A DNA stretch of 64,000 bases from Candidatus Zixiibacteriota bacterium (GTDB lineage: Bacteria > Zixibacteria > MSB-5A5 > GN15 > FEB-12), in NCBI GenBank assembly GCA_024280215.1, contig JAJRQO010000032.1, positions 1 to 64,000 of the forward strand, in the 5' to 3' direction. The notes below the pieces were generated by a model. It ran no database searches. It had not been told where the DNA came from and saw nothing but the letters and a program-made list of their open reading frames with translations. Below, piece by piece: positions 34,715 to 44,843 of the stretch; within the stretch, counting starts at the first letter, position 1; every line of letters starts with the position of its first letter. Position numbers and translations under genes: made by a program.

Positions 34715-35467
34715 ATGGAGAAGGAACTCAAAGGAAAAGTAGCATTTGTTTCAGGCGGTACAAAAGGAATCGGGAAAGCGATTGCTTTGGGGCTTGCTGA
34801 AAAAGGTGCTCATGTAGTAGTCAACTATTTTCGTTCACGTTCAACCGCAAATGAAACGGTAAAAGAGATTGAATCTTATGGGGTGGAGGCTTATGCCCAT
34901 CGGGCAAATATGGGAAACCATGATCAAATTCCAGCGATTTTTGAAGGTATCAAAGAACGTTTTGGGAAACTTGATATTTTAATTTCCAATGCTGCTTTAG
35001 GTCTATTTACCAATATGCTTGAAATTGATGATAAGTCTTGGGATTTGTCTATGCATACTAACGCCAGAGCCTTTTTGAATTCTGTTCAATTGGCCTCTGA
35101 TATTATGCCCGACCATTCTCGGATTATTACATTGTCGTCATTGGGTTCTATCAGATATATTCCTGGTTATGCATCGATTGGTGTTTCAAAAGCTGCGATT
35201 GAAAATATGGTTAAATATATGGCTGTAGAACTTGCCGAACGAAAAATTACGGTCAACTGTGTCTCGGGTGGATTTATTGATACCAATGCGATGAAATCAT
35301 TTCCGAATTATGAAATGATGGTACAGGAAGTTGTAAAACGAACTCCGTTCAAACGTATGGGAACAGCTAAAGAAGTTGGCGATGTTGTTTGTTTCTTGGC
35401 GGGTCCAAAAGCAACATGGGTGACAGGTCAAACGATTATTGTCGATGGTGGCTATACCTTGATGTAG
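34715..35467 (+). CDS. fabL: Enoyl-[acyl-carrier-protein] reductase III, FabL-like
   Basis: SDR-family oxidoreductase, probably reducing enoyl-ACP with NADPH in fatty acid elongation. 250 residues. Cofactor loop SGGTKGIGKA. The active site reads YASIGVSK, that is Tyr-x6-Lys as in FabL, rather than the Tyr-x3-Lys of most SDRs. Other FabL-like stretches are LSSLGSIRY, VSGGFIDT and GQTIIVDGG. AGAGG precedes the ATG. It sits after lipB, which fits a shared acyl-ACP theme. Another SDR activity cannot be excluded. Confidence 0.75.
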   Translation: MEKELKGKVAFVSGGTKGIGKAIALGLAEKGAHVVVNYFRSRSTANETVKEIESYGVEAYAHRANMGNHDQIPAIFEGIKERFGKLDILISNAALGLFTNMLEIDDKSWDLSMHTNARAFLNSVQLASDIMPDHSRIITLSSLGSIRYIPGYASIGVSKAAIENMVKYMAVELAERKITVNCVSGGFIDTNAMKSFPNYEMMVQEVVKRTPFKRMGTAKEVGDVVCFLAGPKATWVTGQTIIVDGGYTLM

Positions 35468-35480
35468 GCTTATATTAAGT

Positions 35481-35551
35481 CATACTGAGCTTGTCGAAGT
35501 ATGTACTATTTTTAAATTTGTAGGGAACAGGCTTGCCTGTTCCTTTTTTTT
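35481..35551. repeat. Dispersed palindromes, one forming a terminator
   Basis: CATACTGAGCTTGTCGAAGTATG at 35481-35503 is a copy of the CTTCGAC family. GGAACAGGCTTGCCTGTTCC (about 35524-35543) followed by TTTTTTT matches the palindrome near 3761 and would act as terminator for fabL. Confidence 0.6.
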
Positions 35552-35625
35552 ATGAGAAGACTTTACATATGGGATGAAGATACCTATATTCAAATTAATT
35601 ATTACGTCCTGTATACAGGAAGGGG

Positions 35626-38148
35626 ATTTGTATCAACTTTTTATCAAAGCTTAAATTAATTTCGATATTCTCAATATGTTTTATTATGATGATTTTGTTA
35701 GTGCTTGCTGGTTGTGAGGATTCTCGAAAACGAATATATATTACTGCTGATATGTTTCAATATGCCAAAATAAATTCACCAGCAGGTAATCAAGTAGTTT
35801 TTGAAAGAGTTTTAGTAGAAATTGAAGTAGAAAATCCAGAAAATTACGAAATGGTTCAATTGTTTGCCAACAGTACTTTGATTGGTCAGGATGAAAAGCC
35901 TCCATTTGAGATTGTTTGGAATGCATTTGAATATCCTAATAATACGACAGTCAGTTTGTGGGCGAGAGGCTATGTCGGTGCTGACAGGTATATAAACTCC
36001 GAGCAGATTGATTGTATTATAGATTCCACTATTGGAATTCCAAATAGTCTGAATGTGTATCCGATAGAAAATTATACAGATTCATCTGTCATCTTAGTTT
36101 GGTCACAAGCAATAGGAAATGATTTTTCCAAATATTTTATACAGTATGGTGAAAATAATACTAACCCTCAGTTTGAAAATCAGATAATCGTTTCAAGATT
36201 GTATGATACAACTCTGACAATTAAAGGGTTTGCTGAAAATTCTGATTATATCTTTAGAGTTGTTATTGAGGATATCTATGATCTAAAATCAGTTAGCAAT
36301 GAAGCGACTATCACAACAAAAAACAAACGTCCTCCATTGATTCGTATTGCCCAAGCATTTCGGGATACTTCAATTGTTGAAATTACTTGGCTCCAGCCTG
36401 AAATGTTAGATTTTAATATGTATCGTGTGTACCGTTCTGATGATACTTTTCTTTCTCAAGATGACCAACTTCTCAAAACAATCAGTTCAATACAGGATAC
36501 TCATTTTAGTGATACACTTTCTGGTGATTCTGTGAACTATTATTACCTGATAGAGCTTGTTGATGTTGGCATGCTGAGTTCGACGACATCATTTTTTGCC
36601 GAGTTTTTGCCTTCGCATACCGTGACTATTACATCTCCAGTGAGCAACAGTCATGTCTATGAATATGTCAATGTAGTTGTAGAAATTGATGCTGACAATA
36701 GTTATACATACGTAAAATTATTTAATGGTACTACCGAAATAGGTCAGGATTTCAGTGAGCCGTATGAATTCAATTGGGCATCTCACATCTATCCCCATGG
36801 GAGCGTGCAACAATTAAAAGCAGTTGGGCTTGGAGTAAACGAAAAAGAGTATAGCTCAGCTACTGTTGGTTATGTTATTGATTCTGTTGTTGGGATTCCA
36901 AATGCGAGTGTGCTGCAACCAATTGTTAGTTATACCGATAGCTCTGTCTACTTGGTGTGGAATCAATCTAATGAAAATGATTTTAATAAATACTCGATTG
37001 AGTTTGCATCTGATACATCAAATCCTCAGTTTGTTCATAGTTTTAATATCTTAAATGCATCTGATACAACAGCTACTATATATGGATTGACTGAATTATC
37101 TTCTTATGCCTTTAGGATTAAAATGACTGATAATTTTGGTCTTTATTCTGTCAGTAATAGCCAAACTTTTACGACCCTCAACGGAGTTCCACCTGAAATC
37201 GGATTTGTGAATACATACCGAGATACATCGATTATACATATAGAATGGTACCAACCAAGTATTATAGATTTTTCTGAAAGTAGGGTGTATCGTTCATTGG
37301 ATTCAATTCGTTCTGGTGATGATATACAAGTTGCGACATTCTATAATATCTCTGATACTGTCTTTGAAGAAAGTATGTTATTCGATACGTTAGATTATTT
37401 CTATTTTATAGAGATTCATGATGTTGATGGGGTTTATTCGACGACATATTTAAAGGCAAACTTTATACCAATCAGCTATGCTCTCGCATTTGATGGAAGT
37501 CAATGTGCGACGGTTCCTTACTTTCCTGCACTTAATCTTGGAGAGTATTTTACTCTTGAGGCGTGGATGCTACAAAATAGATCATTTAACGCCAATCGGA
37601 TCATTGATCGAAGTACACAATTTACCAGTCCTTATTATCAATACGCTCTTTTTGTTGATTCAAGGCTTGGGACAACCTTGTGTTCTGATGATGCTGCTAT
37701 GGGAACGATACATAGAGCGGGTTCCAGACCTGACTATCTGTCTTGGCATCATGTTGCTGTTACGTACAATGACGGGTTACTCAAGTTTTATATCGATGGA
37801 GAAATCGTGACATCTTTGACCTTGTCGTCAAGGACTTTGTGTGAAAATCTGATGCCACTTTCTATTGGTCGAAGAGCTTTGACCAATGAATCGTATTTTG
37901 ACGGAATGATTGATGAGGTACGAGTGTGGAATGTGGTGAGAACACCTGAAGAGATTGCAGGGTCTTATCAGCAGTCATTAAAAGGAGATGAGAATGGTTT
38001 AGTTGTCTATCTGGATTTTAATGAAGGTGCTGGACAGATAATTCATTCGCCTGTAGGCAACAATGGCTTTTTGGGGGCAACCGATCAGGTTGAGGCGCTT
38101 GACCCAGTTTGGGTAAGGTCAGTATTGAATTTTAAATATTATAAATAA
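35626..38148 (+). CDS. Large secreted lipoprotein with two Ig/FN3 repeats and a LamG domain
   Basis: Surface or periplasmic lipoprotein of unknown ligand. Lipobox LVLAGC. From the first ATG (35686) the signal peptide would have only nine residues before the Cys. The frame stays open upstream and gives a complete one (LSKLKLISIFSICFIMMILL) if translation starts at the ATT at 35626, which has AGGA 5 nt upstream. ATG 35686 is the conservative choice. The mature part holds two tandem units of about 280 residues, each an Ig-like domain (VEIEVENPENYEMVQLFANS; VVVEIDADNSYTYVKLFNGT) followed by two FN3-like domains. A LamG/concanavalin-like domain closes the protein (ALAFDGSQCATVPYFPAL to WVRSV). It may bind polysaccharide. 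Confidence 0.75.
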   Translation: MCINFLSKLKLISIFSICFIMMILLVLAGCEDSRKRIYITADMFQYAKINSPAGNQVVFERVLVEIEVENPENYEMVQLFANSTLIGQDEKPPFEIVWNAFEYPNNTTVSLWARGYVGADRYINSEQIDCIIDSTIGIPNSLNVYPIENYTDSSVILVWSQAIGNDFSKYFIQYGENNTNPQFENQIIVSRLYDTTLTIKGFAENSDYIFRVVIEDIYDLKSVSNEATITTKNKRPPLIRIAQAFRDTSIVEITWLQPEMLDFNMYRVYRSDDTFLSQDDQLLKTISSIQDTHFSDTLSGDSVNYYYLIELVDVGMLSSTTSFFAEFLPSHTVTITSPVSNSHVYEYVNVVVEIDADNSYTYVKLFNGTTEIGQDFSEPYEFNWASHIYPHGSVQQLKAVGLGVNEKEYSSATVGYVIDSVVGIPNASVLQPIVSYTDSSVYLVWNQSNENDFNKYSIEFASDTSNPQFVHSFNILNASDTTATIYGLTELSSYAFRIKMTDNFGLYSVSNSQTFTTLNGVPPEIGFVNTYRDTSIIHIEWYQPSIIDFSESRVYRSLDSIRSGDDIQVATFYNISDTVFEESMLFDTLDYFYFIEIHDVDGVYSTTYLKANFIPISYALAFDGSQCATVPYFPALNLGEYFTLEAWMLQNRSFNANRIIDRSTQFTSPYYQYALFVDSRLGTTLCSDDAAMGTIHRAGSRPDYLSWHHVAVTYNDGLLKFYIDGEIVTSLTLSSRTLCENLMPLSIGRRALTNESYFDGMIDEVRVWNVVRTPEEIAGSYQQSLKGDENGLVVYLDFNEGAGQIIHSPVGNNGFLGATDQVEALDPVWVRSVLNFKYYK

Positions 38149-38253
38149 TGTATATAAAGAAAAAGCCAAGTATCTGAAGAGCTGACTATCATAAAATTTA
38201 TAATTAGTATTGAGGGTAGTGTTGTAATTCTGTCGTAAGATAGAGGGCAATTA

Positions 38254-38345
38254 AAAAGTCAGAACCACAGGGGTTCTGACCTACTGTTGCACTTCAAATG
38301 TGAATGCAGCTTCCTGCCCACGCAGGAATGACAAGTAGGAATGTT
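38254..38345. repeat. Dispersed palindromes between convergent genes
   Basis: Copy of the GTCGGAACCACAGGGGTTCC family with changed arms (GTCAGAACC...GGTTCTGAC, 38257-38281). A TTCCTGCCCACGCAGGAA palindrome follows near 38311. This lies between the lipoprotein gene and the convergent suf operon and may serve both as terminator. Confidence 0.55.
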
Positions 38346-38663
38346 TTACCAGATGCCGAGGATATCTTTGGCGGAGTCTGAACACATCTCTTCAGGATTC
38401 CATGTTGGTTCCCAGACAAGTTTGATTTCGACATCTTTCACTTCATCAGAAATTTCTTCACAGGCTCGGTGGGTCATCGAAACAAGCATTTCGCCGTACG
38501 GGCAGGATGGAGTAGTGAGAGTCATCTTAACGGTGACTTTTCCGATTTCTTCTTCAAGCATAACATCATAAATTAAGCCAAGGTCAACAATACCGATTCG
38601 GATTTCTGGATCTTGTACAGGTTTGAGAGCTGTGATAACTTCTTCTTTTGTTGGGAATGCCAT
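38346..38663 (-). CDS. sufT: SufT-like Fe-S assembly factor (MIP18/DUF59 family)
   Basis: 105-residue MIP18/DUF59-family protein that assists Fe-S cluster maturation. Landmarks: ALKPVQDPEIRIGIVDLGLIYDV, TLTTPSCPYGEML with the conserved cysteine, and VWEPTWNPEEM. Last gene of the suf operon, 15 nt after sufU, with AGGAT before the ATG. Confidence 0.85.
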   Translation of the reverse strand: MAFPTKEEVITALKPVQDPEIRIGIVDLGLIYDVMLEEEIGKVTVKMTLTTPSCPYGEMLVSMTHRACEEISDEVKDVEIKLVWEPTWNPEEMCSDSAKDILGIW

Positions 38664-38678
38664 ATTTTTATCCTACTT

Positions 38679-39152
38679 TTATTCTGTTGAAGTTGTTGAT
38701 GAACTATCTGTGCCGTTACCTTCAAATTTGTCAACACCTTCGATAAGAGTGACCCAAGCAAGTAAGGCACATTTGATACGTACAGGAAATTGTCTGACCC
38801 CTTTGAGAGAATCAAGGTCGCCAATATCTTCAGTGATAGTCGATTCTTCGCCTTTGAGCATTTTTTTGATTTGTTCCGAAATCGCTTTTACTTCTTCAAG
38901 TGATTTACCTTTGATAAATTCGGCAAGCATTGAACCAGAGGCGACTGATATAGCACAACCTTTGCAATTTACATGCACATCAGCAATGTTGTTTTTGTTG
39001 TCAACTTTGAGTTCCATGCGGAGTTCATCGCCACATGATGGATTGTGCCCATCGGAAGTAACATTTTTGTCTTCAAGTGGTTTTTTGCCACGTGGTGCTT
39101 TATAATGATCGAGAATTATCTCCCGATACATATCATCTAAATTTTCACTCAT
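38679..39152 (-). CDS. sufU: SufU-type Fe-S scaffold / sulfur relay protein
   Basis: 157 residues of the IscU/SufU fold. Metal-ligand-type cysteines are in HNPSCGDE, CKGCAISVAS and RIKCALLAW. The insertion typical of SufU between the second and third cysteine is present. It relays sulfur from SufS to the SufBCD scaffold. The start lies within the end of sufS (ATGAGTGA, 8 nt overlap). The C-terminal Ser/Thr-rich tail (DSSSTTSTE) is variable. Confidence 0.9.
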   Translation of the reverse strand: MSENLDDMYREIILDHYKAPRGKKPLEDKNVTSDGHNPSCGDELRMELKVDNKNNIADVHVNCKGCAISVASGSMLAEFIKGKSLEEVKAISEQIKKMLKGEESTITEDIGDLDSLKGVRQFPVRIKCALLAWVTLIEGVDKFEGNGTDSSSTTSTE

Positions 39153-40404
39153 GTCCGAAATATTTCCTCATTGCAATTAGAGCATCGTATAATGCATCAA
39201 TATCAGCTTCATCATTATAAATATACAAAGAAGCTCTCGCTGTGGCAATAGTTCCCATCCGTTTCATCAAAGTTTGTGCACAATGATGTCCTGCTCTGAT
39301 AGCGATACCTTTAGAGTCCAAGAAGGTAGAAATGTCGTGGGGATGTAAATTTTTATCGGTAAATGAAATTGCTCCACCACGATTAATTGAATTGTTTGGG
39401 CCTTGAATCTTGAGTCCGTCAATTTGTAGCAATTTGTCGATAGTATAGGCTGTTAATTTTGTTTCATAGGCGTGGATGTTTTCCATACCAATGTTTTCTA
39501 AGTAGGTGAGTGCCGTATCAAATGTGACAACACCAGCAATGTTTGGTGTGCCTGCCTCAAATTTGTGAGGAAGTTCCGCCCAAGTGATTCGGTCAAAAGA
39601 TACTTCAGAAATCATTTCACCGCCCATATTGAATGGTGGCATTTTTTCGAGAATATTTTCTTTACCGTATAAAACACCAACACCAGTCGGACCAAGCATT
39701 TTATGAGCTGAGAAAGCGAAGAAGTCAACATCCATGTCTAAAACATCAACTGGCATGTGCGGGGCAGATTGAGCACCATCTGCCAAAATAAGTGCACCAT
39801 TTTTATGGGCAATTTCAGCAAGCTGTTTGATTGGGTTGAGTGTTCCTAAAACATTTGACATATGTGTGACAGCTACGAGTTTTGTTTTTTCAGTTATGAT
39901 AGAGTCAATGTCGTCTAAGTCAAGACGACCATCGTCAGTAATTGGGATACGTTTGATGATTGCGTTTTTACGTTTGGCAAGCATAACCCAAGGGACAAGA
40001 TTGGCATGGTGTTCCATGTCGGTTAATACGATTTCGTCTCCTTCGGAGATATTTGCTTCACCCCATGTATATGCGACCATGTTGATAGATTCGGTTGTGC
40101 CTGAGGTGAAGATAACCTCGCATGTTTTCACTCCACCTATAAATTTGGCAATATGTGTACGAGTTTTTTCGTAGGCATTGGTTGCTTCTTCTGCGAGAGT
40201 ATGCAAACCTCGATGGATGTTAGAATTTATCTGATTGAAATACTCGGTATGTGCGTTGATGACTTCAATTGGTTTTTGAGTCGATGCCCCAGAATCGAGA
40301 TAGACTAATTTGTTGTCACGAATCTGACGTTTTAAAATCGGGAAATCATTTTTGATTTTTTGAATATCAATCACAATATCTTTTTCGGTTGTTTTGCTGT
40401 TCAT
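39145..40404 (-). CDS. sufS: Cysteine desulfurase SufS
   Basis: PLP-dependent group II desulfurase that takes sulfur from cysteine for the SUF system. 419 residues. PLP lysine in FSAHKMLGPTGVG; catalytic cysteine in AGHHCAQTLM; substrate-site motifs YLDSGASTQKP and GTTESIN. It is flanked by the Rieske-type gene (7 nt upstream) and sufU (overlapping), as expected for SufS-SufU coupling. Confidence 0.95.
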   Translation of the reverse strand: MNSKTTEKDIVIDIQKIKNDFPILKRQIRDNKLVYLDSGASTQKPIEVINAHTEYFNQINSNIHRGLHTLAEEATNAYEKTRTHIAKFIGGVKTCEVIFTSGTTESINMVAYTWGEANISEGDEIVLTDMEHHANLVPWVMLAKRKNAIIKRIPITDDGRLDLDDIDSIITEKTKLVAVTHMSNVLGTLNPIKQLAEIAHKNGALILADGAQSAPHMPVDVLDMDVDFFAFSAHKMLGPTGVGVLYGKENILEKMPPFNMGGEMISEVSFDRITWAELPHKFEAGTPNIAGVVTFDTALTYLENIGMENIHAYETKLTAYTIDKLLQIDGLKIQGPNNSINRGGAISFTDKNLHPHDISTFLDSKGIAIRAGHHCAQTLMKRMGTIATARASLYIYNDEADIDALYDALIAMRKYFGHE

Positions 40405-40411
40405 ACTATTC

Positions 40412-40726
40412 TCAATCTAAGCTAACAAATATTTCGTTATTTTCAACTTTTATTTTAAATGTTTCAAGTCCTACTACCGCAGGTGGTGCTTTGACATCAC
40501 CTGATTTACATTCAAATTTTGCTCCATGTCTGGCACAAACGATATGTCCATCAGCATCAATATGTCCATCTGAGATTGGGGCAGAGTCATGGGAGCAGAC
40601 ATCTTCGACCGCAAAAAAACCGTTATTGTTGTGACAAATGACGATTTGTTCGAAGCCGAGTTTAAAAGATTTCATACTTCCAAGTGGAATATCATCGGTG
40701 TTTGCTACTTTTTTAAAGTCTGCCAT
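40412..40726 (-). CDS. Rieske-type [2Fe-2S] ferredoxin in the suf operon
   Basis: 104-residue ferredoxin with the Rieske ligands C-x-H (VCSHDSAP) and C-x2-H (VCARHGAKFEC). No signal peptide, so cytoplasmic. Lying between sufD and sufS, it probably supplies electrons for cluster assembly or is a carrier for sulfur reduction; this is inferred from position. Its start overlaps the sufD stop by 1 nt (TAATG). Confidence 0.85.
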   Translation of the reverse strand: MADFKKVANTDDIPLGSMKSFKLGFEQIVICHNNNGFFAVEDVCSHDSAPISDGHIDADGHIVCARHGAKFECKSGDVKAPPAVVGLETFKIKVENNEIFVSLD

Positions 40727-42042
40727 TAAATATCTTCCAACCTTTTTGTTACAAACTCAGCAATCTTTTCTTTTAAGTCATCAGGAACTTGTTTTAAAGT
40801 TGTTGCAACAAAACCTGAGACAATCATACGAGTTGCTTCGGTTTGGTTAATACCGCGACACTTGAGGAAGAAAATCATTTCTGGGTCAAGTGGTCCGATA
40901 GTGGCACCATGTGAACAGATAACATCTTCGTTGAGAATTTCAAGCTCTGGAATAGTTTCCGCTTTACATCCTCTGTTTAAAAGAAGGTTTCTGTTTTCTT
41001 GATATGCTTCACAAGTTTTTGCTTTGTTTTCAATTTTAATAAGACCTGTGTATGCAGAATTTGCTTTATCTTTTAATACAACTTTGAAGTTGATGTCGGA
41101 TGTTGTTTTACCGACGGTATGATGATGCAAAGTATGGTTGTCATAATGTTGATGACCACCTCCAAAAAGAAGACCGTACATTTTACTGTCAGCACCTTCG
41201 CCATTGAGAGTAACTCCAAAATTTTGTTTTGAAACAGCGGCACCGAATGCCAGAGGAACAGTGAGAACCGTTGCATTTTGCTGAGCTTTTGCTCTATGAG
41301 CAAGATAGACTTTGGCTCCTTCGGAATTTCTCTGGAGAGAAATGTATCTGGTGCGACTGTCATTGTCTCCGAAAATTTCAACAGCTGAATTTGTCAGGCT
41401 CATGTTATCGCTTTGAGTTTCTGAACCACCCGAGTATTCGTCAATGATAGTAACTTCGGAATTTTTTCCAACGACTACTAAGAGACGAGGGAACTGTGCC
41501 GAGTTGTCCATACCAGACTCTCGAAGAAGGTGAATAGGTTGTGCGACTGATTTTCCATCTGGGATGTAGATGAAGATTCCATCGTTCCAGAGAGCTGAGT
41601 TCATCGCTTCAAATTTACCTGACTCAGAATTTACTTGAGAATAAAGATGTTTATTAACGAGTTCAGAATGAGTTTCAACGGCATCAGAAAGTTTTGAGAT
41701 TACGATTCCGTCTTTTACTAAGTTGTCAGCAAGATTGAAAGTGATATCACGACCTGCTTTGTCTAATACAAATGCTGATGAGTGACCATTTTGTAGTAAT
41801 GCAAGTTCTGACTCGATAACATTATCTAAATCAGTTCTAAAAGTTGCATCAGCGACTTCTGCTTTATCTACAACAAAAGTTGTTGGGTCGGTGTATCTCC
41901 AAAGATGAAGACCACGACGTGGAATTGGTGTGTTGTTATAGCTTTCTTTAGAAGAATTGCGTTTATCTTGTAGCCATTGGGGACCACGTTTTAATTCCGG
42001 TGTAATTTCCGGGATGAGAATATCTTGGTTTTGTGTTGTCAT
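40726..42042 (-). CDS. sufD: SufD, Fe-S assembly complex subunit
   Basis: 438 residues, SufB/SufD-family beta-helix scaffold that forms SufBC2D and takes part in de novo cluster formation and iron entry. The C-terminal family region SHGATIGPLDPEMIFFLKCRG is clear, as is the HHTVGKTTSDINFKVVL stretch. It lies 5 nt after sufB. Confidence 0.9.
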   Translation of the reverse strand: MTTQNQDILIPEITPELKRGPQWLQDKRNSSKESYNNTPIPRRGLHLWRYTDPTTFVVDKAEVADATFRTDLDNVIESELALLQNGHSSAFVLDKAGRDITFNLADNLVKDGIVISKLSDAVETHSELVNKHLYSQVNSESGKFEAMNSALWNDGIFIYIPDGKSVAQPIHLLRESGMDNSAQFPRLLVVVGKNSEVTIIDEYSGGSETQSDNMSLTNSAVEIFGDNDSRTRYISLQRNSEGAKVYLAHRAKAQQNATVLTVPLAFGAAVSKQNFGVTLNGEGADSKMYGLLFGGGHQHYDNHTLHHHTVGKTTSDINFKVVLKDKANSAYTGLIKIENKAKTCEAYQENRNLLLNRGCKAETIPELEILNEDVICSHGATIGPLDPEMIFFLKCRGINQTEATRMIVSGFVATTLKQVPDDLKEKIAEFVTKRLEDI

Positions 42043-42047
42043 ATTTC

Positions 42048-43481
42048 TTAACCTATTGAGCCTTCCATTTCAAGTTCTATTAAACGGTTGAGTTCAACCG
42101 CATACTCAAGAGGGAGTTCCTTTGTGAATGGTTCCATAAATCCGTTTACGATAAGCAAGCGTGCATCATCTTCTGTCAGTCCACGAGATGTGAGGTAGAA
42201 AAGTTGCTCTTCAGCAACTTTTGAAACCCGTGCTTCATGCTCAACACGAACTTGTTCATTGTCGATTTCCATTGTTGGGTATGTGTCCGAACGGGCATCT
42301 TCACCAATGAGGAGAGCGTCACATTCAACAGATACTTTTGCACCTGTTGCATTTTTGTGGATTTTAACCATACCACGGTAGGTTGCTCTTCCATTATCTT
42401 TGGAAATAGATTTTGATGTTATCCGTGAAGATGTATTTGGAGCAGCGTGAATCATTTTTGCTCCAGCATCCTGATGTTGGTCTACTCCAGCAAAAGCAAC
42501 TGAGAGTATTTCACCTTTGGCACCTTCACCTAAAAGTTGGACGCATGGGTATTTCATCGTTAAACGGGAACCAAGGTTTCCGTCGACCCATTCAATTGTA
42601 GAGTTCTTGTATGCCGATGCTCTTTTGGTTACGAGGTTATAAATGTTTCGTGACCAGTTTTGAATTGTAGTATAACGGATATAAGCATCATCTAAAGCTT
42701 TAAGTTCTACAACTGCTGTGTGTAATGAATTTGTTGAATAGACTGGGGCGGTACACCCTTCAATATAATGAAGTTTGGCACCTTCGTCGGCGACTATGAG
42801 AGTTCTTTCAAACTGTCCCATATTTTCAGCGTTAATTCTGAAGTATGCTTGAAGCGGGATGCCAACATCGACACCTTTTGGTACATAAATAAATGAACCA
42901 CCCGACCATACGGCAGTGTTTAAAGCGGCAAATTTGTTATCAGTCATTGGGATTACAGAACCAAAATGTTCTCTGACAATTTCTGGGTACTCACGTAATG
43001 CGGAATCCATATCTAAGAAGATGATACCTTTTTTGACAAGGTCTTCTTGCATTGAGTGGTAGACAACTTCTGATTCATACTGTGCAGAAACACCACCAAG
43101 GAATTTTTTTTCTGCTTCAGGGATACCAAGTTTATCAAAAGTTTTTTTGATATATTCAGGAACATCGTCCCAATCATCTTTCTGAGCATCAATCGGTTTC
43201 ATGAAATAATAAATATCATCAAAATCGATTTCGTTGAGAATGTGATCATTACCCCATTTGGGCATTTCTTTTTTATAGAAAACTTCAAGAGCTTCATGAC
43301 GAATTTCAGACATCCATGTTGGCTCTTTTTTCATCTTCGAAATCATTTCGACTACTTCATGATTAATCCCTTTGGCACCTTTGTGAAAATAATCGACTGG
43401 GTCATGAAAACCGTATTTTGATTCGTAATCTTCGTTGAGCTTTGACAGCTCTAAATTTTGTTTTTTCAGTGATTCAGACAT
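42048..43481 (-). CDS. sufB: SufB, Fe-S assembly scaffold subunit
   Basis: 477 residues, the usual size. Scaffold of the SufBC2D complex. Landmarks: [28 protein letters not shown], the [20 protein letters not shown] region and IVNGFMEPF. It follows sufC by 2 nt and has GGAG before its ATG. sufB is the most conserved gene of the operon, which makes the identification firm. Confidence 0.97.
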   Translation of the reverse strand: MSESLKKQNLELSKLNEDYESKYGFHDPVDYFHKGAKGINHEVVEMISKMKKEPTWMSEIRHEALEVFYKKEMPKWGNDHILNEIDFDDIYYFMKPIDAQKDDWDDVPEYIKKTFDKLGIPEAEKKFLGGVSAQYESEVVYHSMQEDLVKKGIIFLDMDSALREYPEIVREHFGSVIPMTDNKFAALNTAVWSGGSFIYVPKGVDVGIPLQAYFRINAENMGQFERTLIVADEGAKLHYIEGCTAPVYSTNSLHTAVVELKALDDAYIRYTTIQNWSRNIYNLVTKRASAYKNSTIEWVDGNLGSRLTMKYPCVQLLGEGAKGEILSVAFAGVDQHQDAGAKMIHAAPNTSSRITSKSISKDNGRATYRGMVKIHKNATGAKVSVECDALLIGEDARSDTYPTMEIDNEQVRVEHEARVSKVAEEQLFYLTSRGLTEDDARLLIVNGFMEPFTKELPLEYAVELNRLIELEMEGSIG

Positions 43482-43483
43482 AT

Positions 43484-44245
43484 TTAGACTCCAGTTTTTT
43501 CCTCGTTAAGCCATTCATACCCGGATTCTTCTAATTTTAGAGCAAGTTCAGGTCCACCTGTCATTACAAATTTACCGTCCATCATTACATGTACTTTATC
43601 TGGTTTGACGAAGTTGAGTAGGCGTTGATAATGGGTGACCATCAGGACACCATTGTTTTCGTTTTGGAATCTGTTGATACCTTCTGAAACGATTTTGATT
43701 GCATCGATGTCTAAACCTGAATCGGTTTCATCAAGCAACGCCATTGCTGGGTTGAGCATAGACATTTGAAGAACTTCGATACGTTTTTTCTCACCACCAG
43801 AGAAGCCTTCGTTGATATAACGTGTGGCAAATGATTGATCAATTGAAAGGTCAGCCATGGCAGCTTTGAAAAGTTTACGAAAGTCAGACATGTCGGCATC
43901 GGCACCACGATGTGATTTGAGAGCAGCACGCATGAAGTTTGCGACGGTTACTCCTGGAATTGCAAGTGGGTATTGGAAAGCGAGGAAGAGTCCAGCCCGT
44001 GAACGAACGTCGGCTTCCATATCTAAAATAGATTTGCCTTTTAAGTATGCTTCACCATTAGTGATGGTGTAGGCAGGGTGACCCATAAGGGCGTTAGAAA
44101 GCGAAGATTTTCCCGAGCCATTTTTGCCCATGATAGCATGAATTTCTCCAGGGTTGACTGTCAAAGAAACACCTTTGACAACTTCTTTTCCTTCGACTTC
44201 AACATGGATGTCTTTAAATTCTAAAATTGGTTTTATGTCTGACAT
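43484..44245 (-). CDS. sufC: SufC, Fe-S assembly ATPase
   Basis: ABC-type ATPase of 253 residues that drives conformational change in SufBC2D; it is not a transporter. Walker [10 protein letters not shown], signature [10 protein letters not shown], Walker [12 protein letters not shown] and H-loop VTHYQR are all present. First structural gene after the regulator (19 nt gap), AAGGAT upstream. Confidence 0.97.
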   Translation of the reverse strand: MSDIKPILEFKDIHVEVEGKEVVKGVSLTVNPGEIHAIMGKNGSGKSSLSNALMGHPAYTITNGEAYLKGKSILDMEADVRSRAGLFLAFQYPLAIPGVTVANFMRAALKSHRGADADMSDFRKLFKAAMADLSIDQSFATRYINEGFSGGEKKRIEVLQMSMLNPAMALLDETDSGLDIDAIKIVSEGINRFQNENNGVLMVTHYQRLLNFVKPDKVHVMMDGKFVMTGGPELALKLEESGYEWLNEEKTGV

Positions 44246-44264
44246 TTTTAAATCCTTTTATCTT

Positions 44265-44801
44265 TTATTCTGTTTTTTCTGTAAATGTGTTTTTATCTGA
44301 ACAGTTAAGAGACTTGTTAAGTTCCGCTTGTTCGGATTCATTCATTATTGAAACATTTGATCGTATCAAAGTAACGTCGTTGAAATTATTGCCATTAAGA
44401 ATATCATCCAAAGTAGAAGATGATAAAAATTCGCCTACGATTTTTGACAATCCTGCCAAAGTGTATTGAACTGAACAGTCATCGGTGTGTATACATTTGT
44501 CCAGTTGTCCTGAAAATTTTGCACAATGATTAGGATCAATCAATGGACCGCCTAATGCGGTGATAACTTCTAAGAGATTTATTTCATTTGGCTTTCTTGC
44601 GATACAAAACCCGCCCCCGCGACCTCGTACTGCAGTTACTAAGCCAGATTTTCGCAATATAGAAAGTAGTTTAGAAGTATAGGGTACAGATAATCCTTCT
44701 TTTTCTGATATCTCAGAAATAGAAAGTTGTCCATCTATGCCTGCTTTGGCAAGGGAGACTAAACATCTGAGACCGTATTCTTCGAGGGCTGAAATCCTCA
44801 T
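44265..44801 (-). CDS. Rrf2-family regulator of the suf operon
   Basis: 178-residue Rrf2/IscR-type repressor. The winged helix (1-75) starts MRISALEEYGLRCLV and has the recognition region SVPYTSKLLSILRKSGLV followed by RGRGGGF. Three cysteines follow near residue 92 with spacing Cys-x9-Cys-x5-Cys (HCAKF...KCIHTDDC), longer in the first gap than the Cys-x5-Cys-x5-Cys of E. coli IscR, and probably bind an Fe-S cluster. A long C-terminal tail has low conservation. As first gene of the suf operon it most likely senses cluster status and autoregulates. Confidence 0.85.
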   Translation of the reverse strand: MRISALEEYGLRCLVSLAKAGIDGQLSISEISEKEGLSVPYTSKLLSILRKSGLVTAVRGRGGGFCIARKPNEINLLEVITALGGPLIDPNHCAKFSGQLDKCIHTDDCSVQYTLAGLSKIVGEFLSSSTLDDILNGNNFNDVTLIRSNVSIMNESEQAELNKSLNCSDKNTFTEKTE

Positions 44802-44843
44802 AAACCTAACCTTTCAATCGTTTAATTAACAAAATCTTCACCA

